Positions 41,059 to 49,937 of a stretch of 64,000 bases of DNA are shown here, piece by piece. A program made the position numbers and the translations under genes. Numbering within the stretch: position 1 is the stretch's first letter; every line of letters begins with the position of its first letter. Under the pieces are notes generated by a model that saw nothing but the letters and a program-made list of their open reading frames with translations, made no database searches and had not been told where the DNA came from. The stretch is from Pseudomonas rhizoryzae. GTDB taxonomy: Bacteria > Pseudomonadota > Gammaproteobacteria > Pseudomonadales > Pseudomonadaceae. Location: assembly GCF_005250615.1 (NCBI RefSeq), contig NZ_SULM01000001.1, positions 372,001 to 436,000 of the forward strand, read 5' to 3'.

Positions 41059-41074
41059 CTATACCTTGGTATAG
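41059..41074. promoter_or_regulatory. STY-box-like palindrome upstream of the ABC permease gene
   Basis: CTATACC-TT-GGTATAG is a perfect 16-bp dyad 121 bases before the permease start. It has the size and ACC-N2-GGT core of the box bound by StyR, a FixJ-type response regulator (published box ATAAACCATGGTTTAT; 11 of 16 bases agree by my alignment). A FixJ-type regulator is encoded at 45504-46130, which makes this a good candidate for its site. Confidence 0.6.
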
Positions 41075-41195
41075 CCAGACATCCATCGTTTCAATGGCTT
41101 GGATGCCGCGGCGGACCTAGATTAGCCCGGCGGCTGGAACCTGCGCGGCAGGGGCCAGGCCGTTTCCCTAGGCCCGCTGATCTACGAGGTACGCC

Positions 41196-42950
41196 ATGAA
41201 GACCCTTCCTGGCCTCTACGCCCCTGCCGTGGCGCCGCGCCTGCCGCGGCAACGTCCGACTTCCCTCTGGGCCGATGGCCTCTGCCTGCTGCTGGGCCTG
41301 CTCGCCCTGGCGCTCATCTGGCACGGCTTCAGCGAGATGCGCGAGCCGCTGGCCGTGCTGGACGCCGATCCCGTGACCCTGGACCTGGCGCGCCTGCCCG
41401 AGTATGCCCTGCGTACCACCCTGCGCATGTTCATCGCCCTGGGCGCCTCGCTGCTGTTCACCTTCGTCTTCGCCACCCTGGCAGCCAAGAGCCGCAAGGC
41501 TGAGATGATCATCCTGCCGGCCATCGACATCCTGCAGTCGGTGCCCATCCTCGGCTTCCTGACCTTCACCGTGAGCTTCTTCATGGGCCTGTTCCCCGGC
41601 CGGGAGCTGGGCGCCGAGTGCGCGGCGATCTTCGCCATCTTCACCAGCCAGGCGTGGAACATGGCCTTCGGCTTCTACCAGTCGCTGCGCACCGTGCCCG
41701 AGGACCTGCAACAGGTGAGTCGCCAGTTCGGCCTCTCCCCCTGGCGCCGTTTCTTCCGCCTGGAACTGCCCTTCGCCATTCCCGGCCTGGTGTGGAACAC
41801 CATGATGTCCATGTCCGGTGGCTGGTTCTTCGTGGTGGCCTCGGAAGCCATCACCGTCGGCGACAACACCATCAACCTGCCGGGCATCGGCTCCTGGCTG
41901 GCGCTGGCCATCGCCAAGCAGGACATCGCCGCCATCGGCTGGGCGGTGCTGGCCATGGGCCTGGTGATCCTGCTCTACGACCAGCTGTGCTTCCGGCCGG
42001 TGGTGGCCTGGGCCGATCGCTTCCGCGTCGAGCAGACCGCCAGCCAACAGGTGCCGCGCTCCTGGGTCTACGACCTGGTCCGCCGCGCCCGCCTGGGTCG
42101 CGTGCTGGCCGGCTTCGGCAGCTTCTGCACCCAGCTCGCCACCCCGCGGATCCGCCGGGCCTGGCCGCACTGGCACCTGGCGCCGCAGGGGCGCGCCTGG
42201 CTGCAGCGCGGGCTGGACGTGCTCTGGTATGCCTTGCTGCTGCTGGTGCTGCCCTACGCGGTCTATGCGCTGTTCCGCTTCATCGCCGCGAGCGTCTATT
42301 GGGTCGAGGTGATCTCGGTGTTCGGCCTGGGGCTGATCACCATGGTCCGGGTCCTGCTGCTGATCCTCATCGCCAGCCTGATCTGGGTGCCGATCGGGGT
42401 CTGGATCGGCATGCGCCCGGGCTGGTCGCAGCGGCTGCAGGCGGTGGCCCAGTTCCTCGCCGCCTTCCCAGCCAACGTGCTGTTCCCGGTGGCAGTGGTG
42501 GGCATCGTCAGCTTCCACCTGAATCCGGACATCTGGCTGTCGCCGCTGATGGTGCTGGGTACCCAGTGGTACATCCTGTTCAACGTCATCGCCGGCGCCA
42601 GCGTGGTGCCCAACGACCTGCGCGAAGCGGCCCGGTTGTTCGGCCTCAAGCGCTGGCAGTGGTGGCGGCAACTGGCCCTGCCGGCGATCTTTCCCTACTA
42701 CGTCACCGGCGCCCTGACCGCCGCCGGCGGCTCCTGGAACGCCAGCATCGTCGCCGAGGTGGTGAGCTGGGGTAACGAGCGTCTGCAGGCCCATGGCCTG
42801 GGCGCCTACATCGCGCAGATGACCACCGCCGGGGATTTCCCCCGCGTGGCCCTGGGCATCGTGGTGATGTCGGTCTTCGTGCTCGGATTCAACCGGCTGC
42901 TCTGGCGGCCCTTGTATGCCTACGCCGAACGGCGCCTGCGGCTCGACTAA
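41196..42950 (+). CDS. ABC transporter tandem permease (fused, SsuC/TauC-like)
   Basis: The 584-residue protein contains two permease units in one chain, each with about five to six helices and its own EAA loop. The loops are EDLQQVSRQFGLSPWRRFFRLELPFAIPGLVWN at about residue 170 and NDLREAARLFGLKRWQWWRQLALPAIFPYYVTGAL at about 475. A long membrane stretch joins the halves. Single permeases of this type import nitrate, sulfonates or taurine. No binding-protein gene is nearby. The ATG at 41196 has ACGAGG upstream. Confidence 0.88.
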   Translation: MKTLPGLYAPAVAPRLPRQRPTSLWADGLCLLLGLLALALIWHGFSEMREPLAVLDADPVTLDLARLPEYALRTTLRMFIALGASLLFTFVFATLAAKSRKAEMIILPAIDILQSVPILGFLTFTVSFFMGLFPGRELGAECAAIFAIFTSQAWNMAFGFYQSLRTVPEDLQQVSRQFGLSPWRRFFRLELPFAIPGLVWNTMMSMSGGWFFVVASEAITVGDNTINLPGIGSWLALAIAKQDIAAIGWAVLAMGLVILLYDQLCFRPVVAWADRFRVEQTASQQVPRSWVYDLVRRARLGRVLAGFGSFCTQLATPRIRRAWPHWHLAPQGRAWLQRGLDVLWYALLLLVLPYAVYALFRFIAASVYWVEVISVFGLGLITMVRVLLLILIASLIWVPIGVWIGMRPGWSQRLQAVAQFLAAFPANVLFPVAVVGIVSFHLNPDIWLSPLMVLGTQWYILFNVIAGASVVPNDLREAARLFGLKRWQWWRQLALPAIFPYYVTGALTAAGGSWNASIVAEVVSWGNERLQAHGLGAYIAQMTTAGDFPRVALGIVVMSVFVLGFNRLLWRPLYAYAERRLRLD

Positions 42951-42963
42951 GAGGAGAAACGCC

Positions 42964-44271
42964 ATGAACCTGACCGCGCTAAATTCCCGTCCCTTGATCG
43001 ACGTCCAGGATGTCCGTCAGCTCTACGGCAACGCCGGCGGCCCGGCCCGTGTGGTGCTCGACGGGGTCTCCCTGACCCTGCACGAAAACGAGATCGTCGG
43101 CCTGCTGGGCCGTTCCGGCTCGGGCAAGTCGACCCTGTTGAGGTCCATCGCCGGGCTGATCACTCCCAGCGGCGGCACCGTCGATTTTCCGCCCAAGGAC
43201 GACGGCCAGCGCGCCCGTGTCAGCATGGTGTTCCAGAGCTTCGCCCTGTTCCCCTGGCTGACCGTGCTGCAAAACGTCGAGATCGGCCTGGAGGCGCTGC
43301 ACGTACCGCTGGATGAACGCCGCCGCCGCGCCCTGGCGGCCATCGACCTGATCGGCCTGGACGGCTTCGAAAGCGCCTATCCCAAGGAGCTCTCCGGCGG
43401 CATGCGCCAGCGCGTCGGCCTGGCCCGTGCCCTGGTGGTGCATCCGGACGTGCTGCTGATGGACGAACCCTTCTCGGCGCTGGACGTGCTCACCGCCGAG
43501 ACCCTGCGCACCGATCTGCTCGATCTCTGGGTCGAGGGGCGCATGCCGATCCGCTCCATCCTCATGGTCACCCACAACATCGCCGAGGCGGTGCTGCTCT
43601 GCGACCGGGTGCTGATCTTCTCCAGCAATCCGGGCCGGGTCGCCAGCGAGATCCGCATCGACCTGCCGCAGCCGCGCAATCGCCACGATCCGGCCTTCCG
43701 CGAGCTGGTGGAGGAAATCTACGTGCGCATGACCGGGGAGGCCACGCCGGCCGCCCAGGAGGGGGGCTTCCCCGGCAATGGCCTGGGCATGCTGCTGCCC
43801 ACCGTCTCCACCAACGCCCTGGCCGGCCTGCTGGAGGCGGTCCATGCCGCGCCCTACAATGGCCGCGCCGACCTGCCGGAATTGGCCGGGGGCCTGGGCT
43901 ACGCGCTGGATGAACTCTTTCCCCTGGCCGAGGTGCTGCAATTGCTGCGCTTCGCGGTGCTGGAAGGCGGCGATCTGCGCCTGCTCGCGCCGGGTCGCGC
44001 CTATGTCGAAGCCGGCGTGGACGTGCGCAAGCAACTGTTCGCCCGGCAATTGCTCAACTTCGTGCCCCTGGTCGGCCATATCCGTCGGGTGCTGGACGAT
44101 CGCCAGGGCCACACTGCGCCGGCGCGGCGTTTCCGCGACGAGCTGGAGGACTTCATGGACGAGGCCGATGCCGCCCGCACCCTTGGCAGCGCCATCCAAT
44201 GGGGGCGCTATGGTGAACTCTTCGCCTATGATCAGGCGGCCGACATGTTCAGCCTGGAAAATCCGGGCTAA
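42964..44271 (+). CDS. ABC ATPase with C-terminal AAA-associated domain
   Basis: Residues 1-260 of 435 form an SsuB/NrtD-like ATPase: Walker A GRSGSGKST, MVFQSFALFPWLTV, signature LSGGMRQRVGLARAL, Walker B VLLMDEPFSALD and VTHNIAEAVLLCD. About 150 further residues (from VSTNALAGLLEAVHAAPYNGRADLPELAGGL to the end) match what is called the AAA-associated C-terminal domain, probably regulatory and of unknown function. It lies 13 bases after the permease gene with GAGGAG between, so they form one transporter. Confidence 0.88.
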   Translation: MNLTALNSRPLIDVQDVRQLYGNAGGPARVVLDGVSLTLHENEIVGLLGRSGSGKSTLLRSIAGLITPSGGTVDFPPKDDGQRARVSMVFQSFALFPWLTVLQNVEIGLEALHVPLDERRRRALAAIDLIGLDGFESAYPKELSGGMRQRVGLARALVVHPDVLLMDEPFSALDVLTAETLRTDLLDLWVEGRMPIRSILMVTHNIAEAVLLCDRVLIFSSNPGRVASEIRIDLPQPRNRHDPAFRELVEEIYVRMTGEATPAAQEGGFPGNGLGMLLPTVSTNALAGLLEAVHAAPYNGRADLPELAGGLGYALDELFPLAEVLQLLRFAVLEGGDLRLLAPGRAYVEAGVDVRKQLFARQLLNFVPLVGHIRRVLDDRQGHTAPARRFRDELEDFMDEADAARTLGSAIQWGRYGELFAYDQAADMFSLENPG

Positions 44272-44333
44272 GAGCGACTAATAAAACTACTGCGCGTCCG
44301 CCAGACGGGCGCGTGCAGTGCTCGGAATCCTCA

Positions 44334-44348
44334 TGTATCCCCCATACA
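44334..44348. promoter_or_regulatory. TGTAT-CCCCC-ATACA dyad upstream of the histidine kinase
   Basis: A perfect 5-bp inverted repeat around CCCCC lies 100 bases upstream of the kinase start, in the 177-base gap after the ATPase gene. It may bind a regulator of the two-component genes. The same gap holds an imperfect stem (ACTGC...GCAGT, 44288-44318) that could end the transporter transcript. Confidence 0.4.
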
Positions 44349-44448
44349 CTGCGGTTCCTGCGCGCCGCGCGCACCCGCCTGACAGCCGCTCGCTACGTTT
44401 TGTTAGCCGCTCTAGGACGTCCACGCGACTACGAACGAGAGACTGGCC

Positions 44449-45507
44449 ATGGATCGACGACCTTTCGCCACCACCACCCACTGGCTGCGCCTGGGTGGCC
44501 TCTGCGCCCTGGCGCTCGGCATCGCGCTGCTGGATACCTTCACCGACCGGGAGATCGCCATCGGCGTCTTCCAAGTGGTGGTGGTGCTGCTGGCCGCGGG
44601 CTTTCTCTCCACCCGCGGCGTCACCGTCACGGCGCTGGGCTGTGCGCTGCTGGTGCTGTGCAGCTATGTCATCACCCGCACCGGCGACCGCGATGCCGGG
44701 CTGGTCAACTGCGTCATCAGCCTGCTGGCCATCGTCGCGGTCGCCGCCCTGGCCTTGCGCCTGGACGCTGCCAAGCGCGCCGCCGAGGCAGCACGGACGC
44801 GCCTGACCCAGGCCGGGCGCCTGAGCCAGCTTGGCGAGCTGGCGGCCTCCATCGCCCACGAGATCAACCAGCCGCTCACCGCCATCGCCGCCAGCGGCAA
44901 TGCCTGCCAACGCTGGCTGACCAATCAGCCACCGCAGGTGGAGCGCGCGGTACAGGCGGCGCAACGGGTCATCGACGACGCCCATCGCGCCAGCGAGGTG
45001 ATCGCCCGGGTGCGCGGCCTGGTGCGTCAGGCCCAGGTGGCCAAGGATTGGCTGAACGTCGCCGACACCGTGGAACAGGTGCTCGACTTCGTCCGGGCCG
45101 AGCTGGTCCAGCGTCAGGTGGCGGTGGACGTGCGTCTGCAGGAGGGCCTGCCGCCGTTGCTGGCCGACCGCAGTCAGTTGCAGCAGGTCGTGCTCAATCT
45201 GCTGCTCAATGCCCTCGATGCCCTGGAGGGCGTACCGCCCGAGCAACGCCGGGTGATCATCCAGGTGGCGCTGGACACCGCCGGCTGTATCCGCCTGGGG
45301 GTGGAAGACAGCGGTCGCGGCCTGAGTCCTGCGGCTCGCGAGCAGATGTTCGAAGCCTTCTACACCACCAAGGAGCAGGGCATGGGCCTGGGGCTGGCGC
45401 TCAGTCGCTCCATCGTCGAAGCTCATGGCGGCCGGATCTGGGCCACCTCGTTGCCCGAGGGGGGGACCGGCGTCTACTGCAGCCTGCCGAAGGATCAGGA
45501 ACCATGA
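44449..45507 (+). CDS. Membrane histidine kinase, FixL-like catalytic core
   Basis: The 352-residue protein has an N-terminal block of about four membrane helices (13-105) and no clear periplasmic sensor or PAS domain. The HisKA-type core has H137 in SIAHEINQPLTAIAASGNACQRWL, the NtrB/FixL subfamily pattern, then N box NLLLNALDAL, VEDSGRGLS and GMGLGLALSRSIVEAHGG. GAGAGAC precedes the ATG. It overlaps the regulator gene by four bases. The signal may be sensed in the membrane. Confidence 0.9.
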   Translation: MDRRPFATTTHWLRLGGLCALALGIALLDTFTDREIAIGVFQVVVVLLAAGFLSTRGVTVTALGCALLVLCSYVITRTGDRDAGLVNCVISLLAIVAVAALALRLDAAKRAAEAARTRLTQAGRLSQLGELAASIAHEINQPLTAIAASGNACQRWLTNQPPQVERAVQAAQRVIDDAHRASEVIARVRGLVRQAQVAKDWLNVADTVEQVLDFVRAELVQRQVAVDVRLQEGLPPLLADRSQLQQVVLNLLLNALDALEGVPPEQRRVIIQVALDTAGCIRLGVEDSGRGLSPAAREQMFEAFYTTKEQGMGLGLALSRSIVEAHGGRIWATSLPEGGTGVYCSLPKDQEP

Positions 45508-46130
45508 CGGAGCTCGCTTCACCCACCCTGGTCCACCTGGTGGACGACGACGCCTCGGTGCGCGCCGCCCTGGAAGACCTACTGGCGTCCGTGGGGCTCA
45601 ACACCCATAGCTATGTGTCGGCGGCCGACTTCCTCGACCGGGCCCGCTTCGACGTCCCGGCCTGCCTGGTGCTCGATGTGCGCATGCCGGGCATGAACGG
45701 CCTGGATCTGCAGCAAGAGCTGCAGCGCCGCGAACTGGCCCTGCCGATCATCTTCATCACCGGTCACGGCGACATCCCCATGTCGGTACGGGCCATGAAG
45801 CAGGGCGCCCTGGAATTCCTCACCAAGCCCTTCCGCGACCAGGATCTACTCGACGCCATCGACCAAGCCCTGCGCAAGGCCCAGGAGAGCCATGCGCAGC
45901 GGGCGCAACTGCAGGAGTTGCAGGCCCGGGTCGAGACCCTCAACGACGGCGAGCGCGCCGTGCTGGCGCGGGTGGTCACCGGCCTGCTCAACAAGCAGAT
46001 CGCCGCTCAGCTGGGCGTCAGCGAAATCACCGTCAAGGTGCGCCGCGCCGCCCTCATGCGCAAGCTGCAGGCCGGTTCGCTGGCGGAGTTGGTCAAGATG
46101 GTGGAGCGGTTGGAAGCGATGCGGGCCTAG
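45504..46130 (+). CDS. FixJ/StyR-type response regulator
   Basis: The 208-residue protein has a receiver domain with VDDD (13-16), D58 in LVLDVRMPGMNGLDL, T in FITGHGDIPMSVRAMKQGALEFLTKPF, and a short coiled linker. A LuxR-type HTH follows (LNDGERAVLARVVTGLLNKQIAAQLGVSEITVKVRRAALMRKLQ). It is cotranslated with the kinase. The upstream transporter, which has a StyR-like palindrome, is the likely target. Confidence 0.92.
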   Translation: MTELASPTLVHLVDDDASVRAALEDLLASVGLNTHSYVSAADFLDRARFDVPACLVLDVRMPGMNGLDLQQELQRRELALPIIFITGHGDIPMSVRAMKQGALEFLTKPFRDQDLLDAIDQALRKAQESHAQRAQLQELQARVETLNDGERAVLARVVTGLLNKQIAAQLGVSEITVKVRRAALMRKLQAGSLAELVKMVERLEAMRA

Positions 46131-46215
46131 CCCGTCGGCGTGGCAGGCGGTCGCCGCGACCAGCGCCCGAGGCGAAGTACGTTGGCGTTACCAATTGCCG
46201 TTGCGCTAAAGAACT

Positions 46216-46799
46216 GAGGAAGAGGTGGCCCGTAACGCGGCCTCTACCTCCCAGGCGGCGTGTGAGTCCAGCGCCGCCGCGGAAAGCGGCAACGCCAAGG
46301 TCGGCCAGGCGCTCGACGCCCTGCAGTGCCTCAGCCAACAGGTGCAATCGACCTCGGTCCAGGTCGAAGGCCCGACCGGGCAGGCCCAGGACATCAGCCA
46401 GGTATTGAGCGTGATCGGCGCCATCGCCGAGCAGCGCCAACCGGCTGGCGCTGAACGCCGCCATCGAAGCGGCCCGCGCCGGCGAGCAGGGTCGTGGACT
46501 CGATGCGCCTCAGCACCAGCCAGGCCCACGCGACCTACGAGATCGCCCAGGACGCCGGCCGCGCCCTGAACGACATCCTCCAGGCCGTCCGCCTGATCGA
46601 CGAACGCAACCTGCAGATCGCCACCGCCGCCGAAGAACAGGCCCATGTCTCCCGCGAGGTGGACCGCAACCTCATCAGCATCCGCGACCTCTCGGTGCAG
46701 ACCAGCGATGGCAATCGGCAAACGGTAGGTGCCAGCGAGCAGCTGTCCGGGTTGGCGGGGGAGCTGGAAACCTGGGTAAGGCGGTTTAGGTTGGTGTGA
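46216..46799 (+). pseudogene. Wrecked chemoreceptor signalling domain
   Basis: Three blocks of a chemoreceptor C-terminus survive in order. Block one is EVARNAASTSQAA...VLSVIGAIAEQ (46222-46437). After a one-base insertion, block two is [21 protein letters not shown] (to about 46495). After loss of roughly 45 residues (the expected FAVVADEVR segment) and a second frame change, block three is VVDSMRLSTSQAH...ATAAEEQAHVSREVDRN...WVRRFRLV to the TGA at 46799. The ligand domain, membrane helices and HAMP are missing altogether. It resembles a receptor different from the intact one at 20200. Confidence 0.88.
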
Positions 46800-46866
46800 G
46801 TATTGGCAGAAAATGAGGGCGGGTCTTTGCTTGTCTATCCCTCAATTTCTTCAACGCTAAATAAAT

Positions 46867-46892
46867 CATGAAGCAACTTCATGTGTTATAAT
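46867..46892 (+). promoter_or_regulatory. Palindrome and -10 box before the Mrr-like gene
   Basis: CATGAAG-CAA-CTTCATG (46867-46883) is a perfect dyad ending three bases before a consensus -10 TATAAT (46887-46892). The palindrome fills the -10/-35 spacer, so a bound protein would block transcription. No good -35 is visible. Transcription would begin near 46899. Confidence 0.6.
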
Positions 46893-46923
46893 TTATCGTA
46901 TGTTTTTGAAGGTGAATGGAATC

Positions 46924-47883
46924 ATGCAGGCTTTTATTCTTAGGATCGCCCCTAGCAATGTGGATAGGTTACCTGAGGCACTGGAAAGTAATCAGATAAT
47001 TATTGGTTGGTCAGAAACGCCTGGGCTGCTTGATGCTTCGCTCTCCTGGAAAAAATTCAGAGAAAAAATCCATTTCGAGCATTACGCTGAAGATAAAACT
47101 CTCCATCGCGCTGGTGCCGCTGCTGGGCATATGTGGCGATTTGCGCGTGATATGCAGATCGGGGATTGGGTGGTCGTTCCTTATGGCTCAAAATTCTATG
47201 TGGCTAAAATTACAGGGGATGCTTTTTATATTCCTGAAAAAGCCAATGAAGATACGAGCTATCGCCGTCCTGTAGAATGGCTGAATGACAAGAAGCCCAT
47301 TCCAAGAAGTTACGCAAAGGCTGCACTTATTTCTCGGATGAAAGTCTACGGGACGTCAGCTTTGGCGACAGACCTGTTGAGTGATATTGAGGACGCACTT
47401 GCGCGAGCGCCATTAGGGAAAAAGCCTTCCTTCAAAAGTGAGTTACAAAGTGCTCTTGTTGCAAAAACAGTGGATCATCTTCGGTCCGGGCATATGGATA
47501 GCTTTGGATTTGAAGAGTTAATTAAAGAATTGCTAATCGAGATGGGGGCGAAAACGGCGCAGGTGGTAGCGCGGCGGCTGGATAAAGGAGCGGATGTTCT
47601 GGCAACCTTCCGAATCGCAGAGACCTTCCAGTACACACTTGCTGTTCAGGCCAAACACTGGGATTCAAGCGCTCCTGTGACGAATAGTGTGGTTGAGCAG
47701 CTCGTTGAAGGTATCGAGGCAAGTGGAGCCAATCTTGGGATGGTCATCACTTCAGGAGTAATCGACCAGAGTGCCGTAAAAGCTGCTATCTCCTACATGG
47801 AGTCTACCGGTACTCCCATTGAGCTAGTCGATGGTGAACAGTTTGCGAAGATGTTGATCGAGCAGGGTATCGGGAGGGTGTGA
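46924..47883 (+). CDS. Mrr-family restriction endonuclease with N-terminal PUA/EVE-like domain
   Basis: The 319-residue product has a C-terminal Mrr-type PD-(D/E)xK nuclease: FEELIKELLIEMG (E197/E198), DKGADVLA (D224) and VQAKHW (Q242-x-K244), followed by VEQLVEGIEASGANLGMVITSG. The first 130 residues (IIIGWSE...MWRFARDMQIGDWVVVPYGSKFYVAKITGDAFY) look like a PUA/EVE-type barrel, a fold that reads modified bases in several type IV systems; that part is less certain. I start at the ATG at 46924, with AAGG 12-15 bases upstream; an ATG at 46900 would make a leaderless message. Base composition is clearly AT-richer than its neighbours, suggesting transfer. No partner gene is adjacent. Confidence 0.82.
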   Translation: MQAFILRIAPSNVDRLPEALESNQIIIGWSETPGLLDASLSWKKFREKIHFEHYAEDKTLHRAGAAAGHMWRFARDMQIGDWVVVPYGSKFYVAKITGDAFYIPEKANEDTSYRRPVEWLNDKKPIPRSYAKAALISRMKVYGTSALATDLLSDIEDALARAPLGKKPSFKSELQSALVAKTVDHLRSGHMDSFGFEELIKELLIEMGAKTAQVVARRLDKGADVLATFRIAETFQYTLAVQAKHWDSSAPVTNSVVEQLVEGIEASGANLGMVITSGVIDQSAVKAAISYMESTGTPIELVDGEQFAKMLIEQGIGRV

Positions 47884-48263
47884 TTCGAGCTGGTCTCGAT
47901 TCACTTTTAGTCGAACAAGCCGGCAGTAGGTGACTCGGAGCAATACGGATCAGACTTGCGAGCCTACGGTTAGTCATTTTGCGAAGTGATTAGCTGCGAA
48001 TCGCAATGTCGAGCTTGATGACAGTCGAGCGACCCGAGGCTGTAAGCCGATTTTAATTTTGCCAAGCGGGTCGTTGTATGGCCTTTCTGATCGTTCGGAG
48101 CTGCTCGATAGCTTAGGATCTGAAACCCCTTTGGCGCCTCGATATATGCGAGCCAGGCCTCGTGACCAGCGCGGAGCAGTGAGCACACGAGCATCTGAGC
48201 GATGCCCACGGCCAGGTGTAGGGATTTCTGGCCGTCGGGGCATCGTCCAGCGCTCGCGAAACG
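47884..48263. other. Gap after the Mrr-like gene, no gene recognised
   Basis: About 380 bases without a supported gene; AT-richer DNA gives way to GC-rich at about 48060. A short minus-strand stretch (roughly 48050-48210, MLVCSLLRAGHEAWLAYIEAPKGFQIL) reads like a piece of a real protein but has no start signal or continuation. It may be a gene fragment left by the insertion that brought the nuclease gene. Confidence 0.4.
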
Positions 48264-49937
48264 TCAGGGCAATCGATAGACCAGGCAGGGATTCCGGTTA
48301 AAACGGCGCTCCACCACCGGTTGCAGCTGCTCCAGGCGCGTGCTCTGGAGCAGGTCACGGTCTTTTCGGGCGAGGATTATCCAGGACCCCGCCGGTAGGC
48401 TATCCAGCTGTGCCTTCTGCTCGCGAGCGATGAAGAGGGGTTGTTCATCATGCTTGAGGTTCATCATGTAGCGGATCGCCTCGCCGTCATGGTCGATGCC
48501 GAAGAACACCAGCGGCCCCGGCTGCGCTTGGCGCAGTCCCTCCACCTGCTGGACGAAGCCGCGGGTGTCGTACTCCAGGTCCTGGACCGGCTCGACCACG
48601 GCTGCCAGTATCGTCCACTGGGCGGCGAACGCCAGGGCGCTGAGGGTCAACAGACGCTTGGCGCCTCGCTGGCTGCGCCACTTCAGCAGGCTGAGCAACT
48701 GGAGTCCGGCGAAGCAGACGATGAGGGCGGGCAAGGCCAGGTCGGGCCAATAGCCTTGCTTTTTCCAAAGATGCTGGCCGACCAGCAGGGCTACCAACGC
48801 CAGGCCCGGCAACAGCCCTACCAGCAGCCGATAGGCCACCTCCATCCAGCGTAGCCGTGACGCCGCCTGCAGCAGGGCGAAGGCGGCTAGCGCGGCCAGG
48901 AAGGGCACCATGGGGACTACGTAATAGGCTCGCTTGAAGTTCGGGATGGACAGGCCCACCAGGATCGTCAGGCCGCAGCCGGCCAGCCACAGCAATTGGC
49001 GGCGGTCGGCGCTGTCCGGGCTGAACAGCAGTTCGCGCCGCCAGGCCCACAGCGCCACCAGGGCCAGCGGCAGCACCGGCAGATAGCGATACAGGCCCAG
49101 CTGCAGATAGAACCAGAAGGGTTTGCCGCTCTCGTCCAGGCGCCCGGTGACCTGCATATGCCAGACCTCGGCGGCGAAGGCCTCACCGCCCTCCAGGCGC
49201 GCCAACTGCATCAGCGTCCACCAGCACAGGCTCAGGAGGACGAGGCCGGCCACGCCATAGCCGATCAGACCCCGCAGCGCGGCTGGCCGGCGTTGCGGAT
49301 CGCACCAGGCGGTCACCAGCCAATAGACGCTGACGATGCCGCAGGGCTCGATCAGCCCCAGCGGTCCACGGATGGCGAAGCCGAGCGCGAACAGTGGCAA
49401 TACCAGCAGGCGGCGGCTGGGGCGCTGGTCACGGTCAGCGCTGTAGAAGAGGTAGAAACACCCCAGCACGATGAGGGCGACCAACTGATCCAGGCACACC
49501 GCACGGGCCTTTTCCAGCCACTGGGGAGTCAGCGCCACGAGCAGGATGGTCAGTAACGCCCAGGCGCGGCTGCGGTCCGCGAGGATGCGATAGGTCAAGC
49601 CCAGTACCCCGGCGGCGGCCAGCGCCGTGGGCAGCACATTGGCGAGTTGGTTCGGCGCGCCTATTACTCGGGCGGCGAGCCAGCTCAGCCAGGTCGCGGT
49701 GCCGGGATAGTCCGGATAGGGCTGTCCATAGGTGGTGGGAAAGAACGCAGGACCGTGGCGGAACATTTCGTTCAGGAACACTGCCCAGCGGTAATCGAAG
49801 CCCTGCGGAGCCTGATCCCAGATCCCTAGCGTGAAGAGCGCCAGTGCGGCCACGAATACCAGCAGACTTTCGGCGCTTAGCTTGGCTCGAGTGGCAGTCG
49901 GTGAGGTTTTAGCGATGGATAACGGCAAGGTGTTCAT
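48264..49937 (-). CDS. ArnT-like GT-C glycosyltransferase of unknown acceptor
   Basis: The 557-residue membrane protein has about 11-12 helices. Its first loop has an acidic pair in QAPQGFDYRWAVFLNEMF, and TTYGQPYPDYPGTATWLSWLAARV follows, typical of the ArnT/PMT (GT39/83) superfamily that uses undecaprenyl-phosphate sugars. A soluble C-terminal part of about 110 residues follows (GPLVFFGIDHDGEAIRYMMNLK). It lies 140 bases beyond arnT in the same direction and is probably cotranscribed. Lipid A or another glycan could be the acceptor. Confidence 0.75.
   Translation of the reverse strand: MNTLPLSIAKTSPTATRAKLSAESLLVFVAALALFTLGIWDQAPQGFDYRWAVFLNEMFRHGPAFFPTTYGQPYPDYPGTATWLSWLAARVIGAPNQLANVLPTALAAAGVLGLTYRILADRSRAWALLTILLVALTPQWLEKARAVCLDQLVALIVLGCFYLFYSADRDQRPSRRLLVLPLFALGFAIRGPLGLIEPCGIVSVYWLVTAWCDPQRRPAALRGLIGYGVAGLVLLSLCWWTLMQLARLEGGEAFAAEVWHMQVTGRLDESGKPFWFYLQLGLYRYLPVLPLALVALWAWRRELLFSPDSADRRQLLWLAGCGLTILVGLSIPNFKRAYYVVPMVPFLAALAAFALLQAASRLRWMEVAYRLLVGLLPGLALVALLVGQHLWKKQGYWPDLALPALIVCFAGLQLLSLLKWRSQRGAKRLLTLSALAFAAQWTILAAVVEPVQDLEYDTRGFVQQVEGLRQAQPGPLVFFGIDHDGEAIRYMMNLKHDEQPLFIAREQKAQLDSLPAGSWIILARKDRDLLQSTRLEQLQPVVERRFNRNPCLVYRLP

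Noticed and set aside
41091-42965. 624-codon frame antisense to the tandem permease
   Set aside because: G/Q/H/D-rich shadow without motifs; the permease on the plus strand has clear EAA loops and helices.
44313-46130. 605-codon frame suggesting a kinase-regulator fusion
   Set aside because: Its first 390 codons are in the wrong frame for the kinase. Kinase and regulator are separate genes overlapping by ATGA at 45504-45507.
48059-48358. Short frames on both strands after the Mrr-like gene
   Set aside because: No ribosome sites and no domain; noted only as a possible protein fragment within the empty gap.
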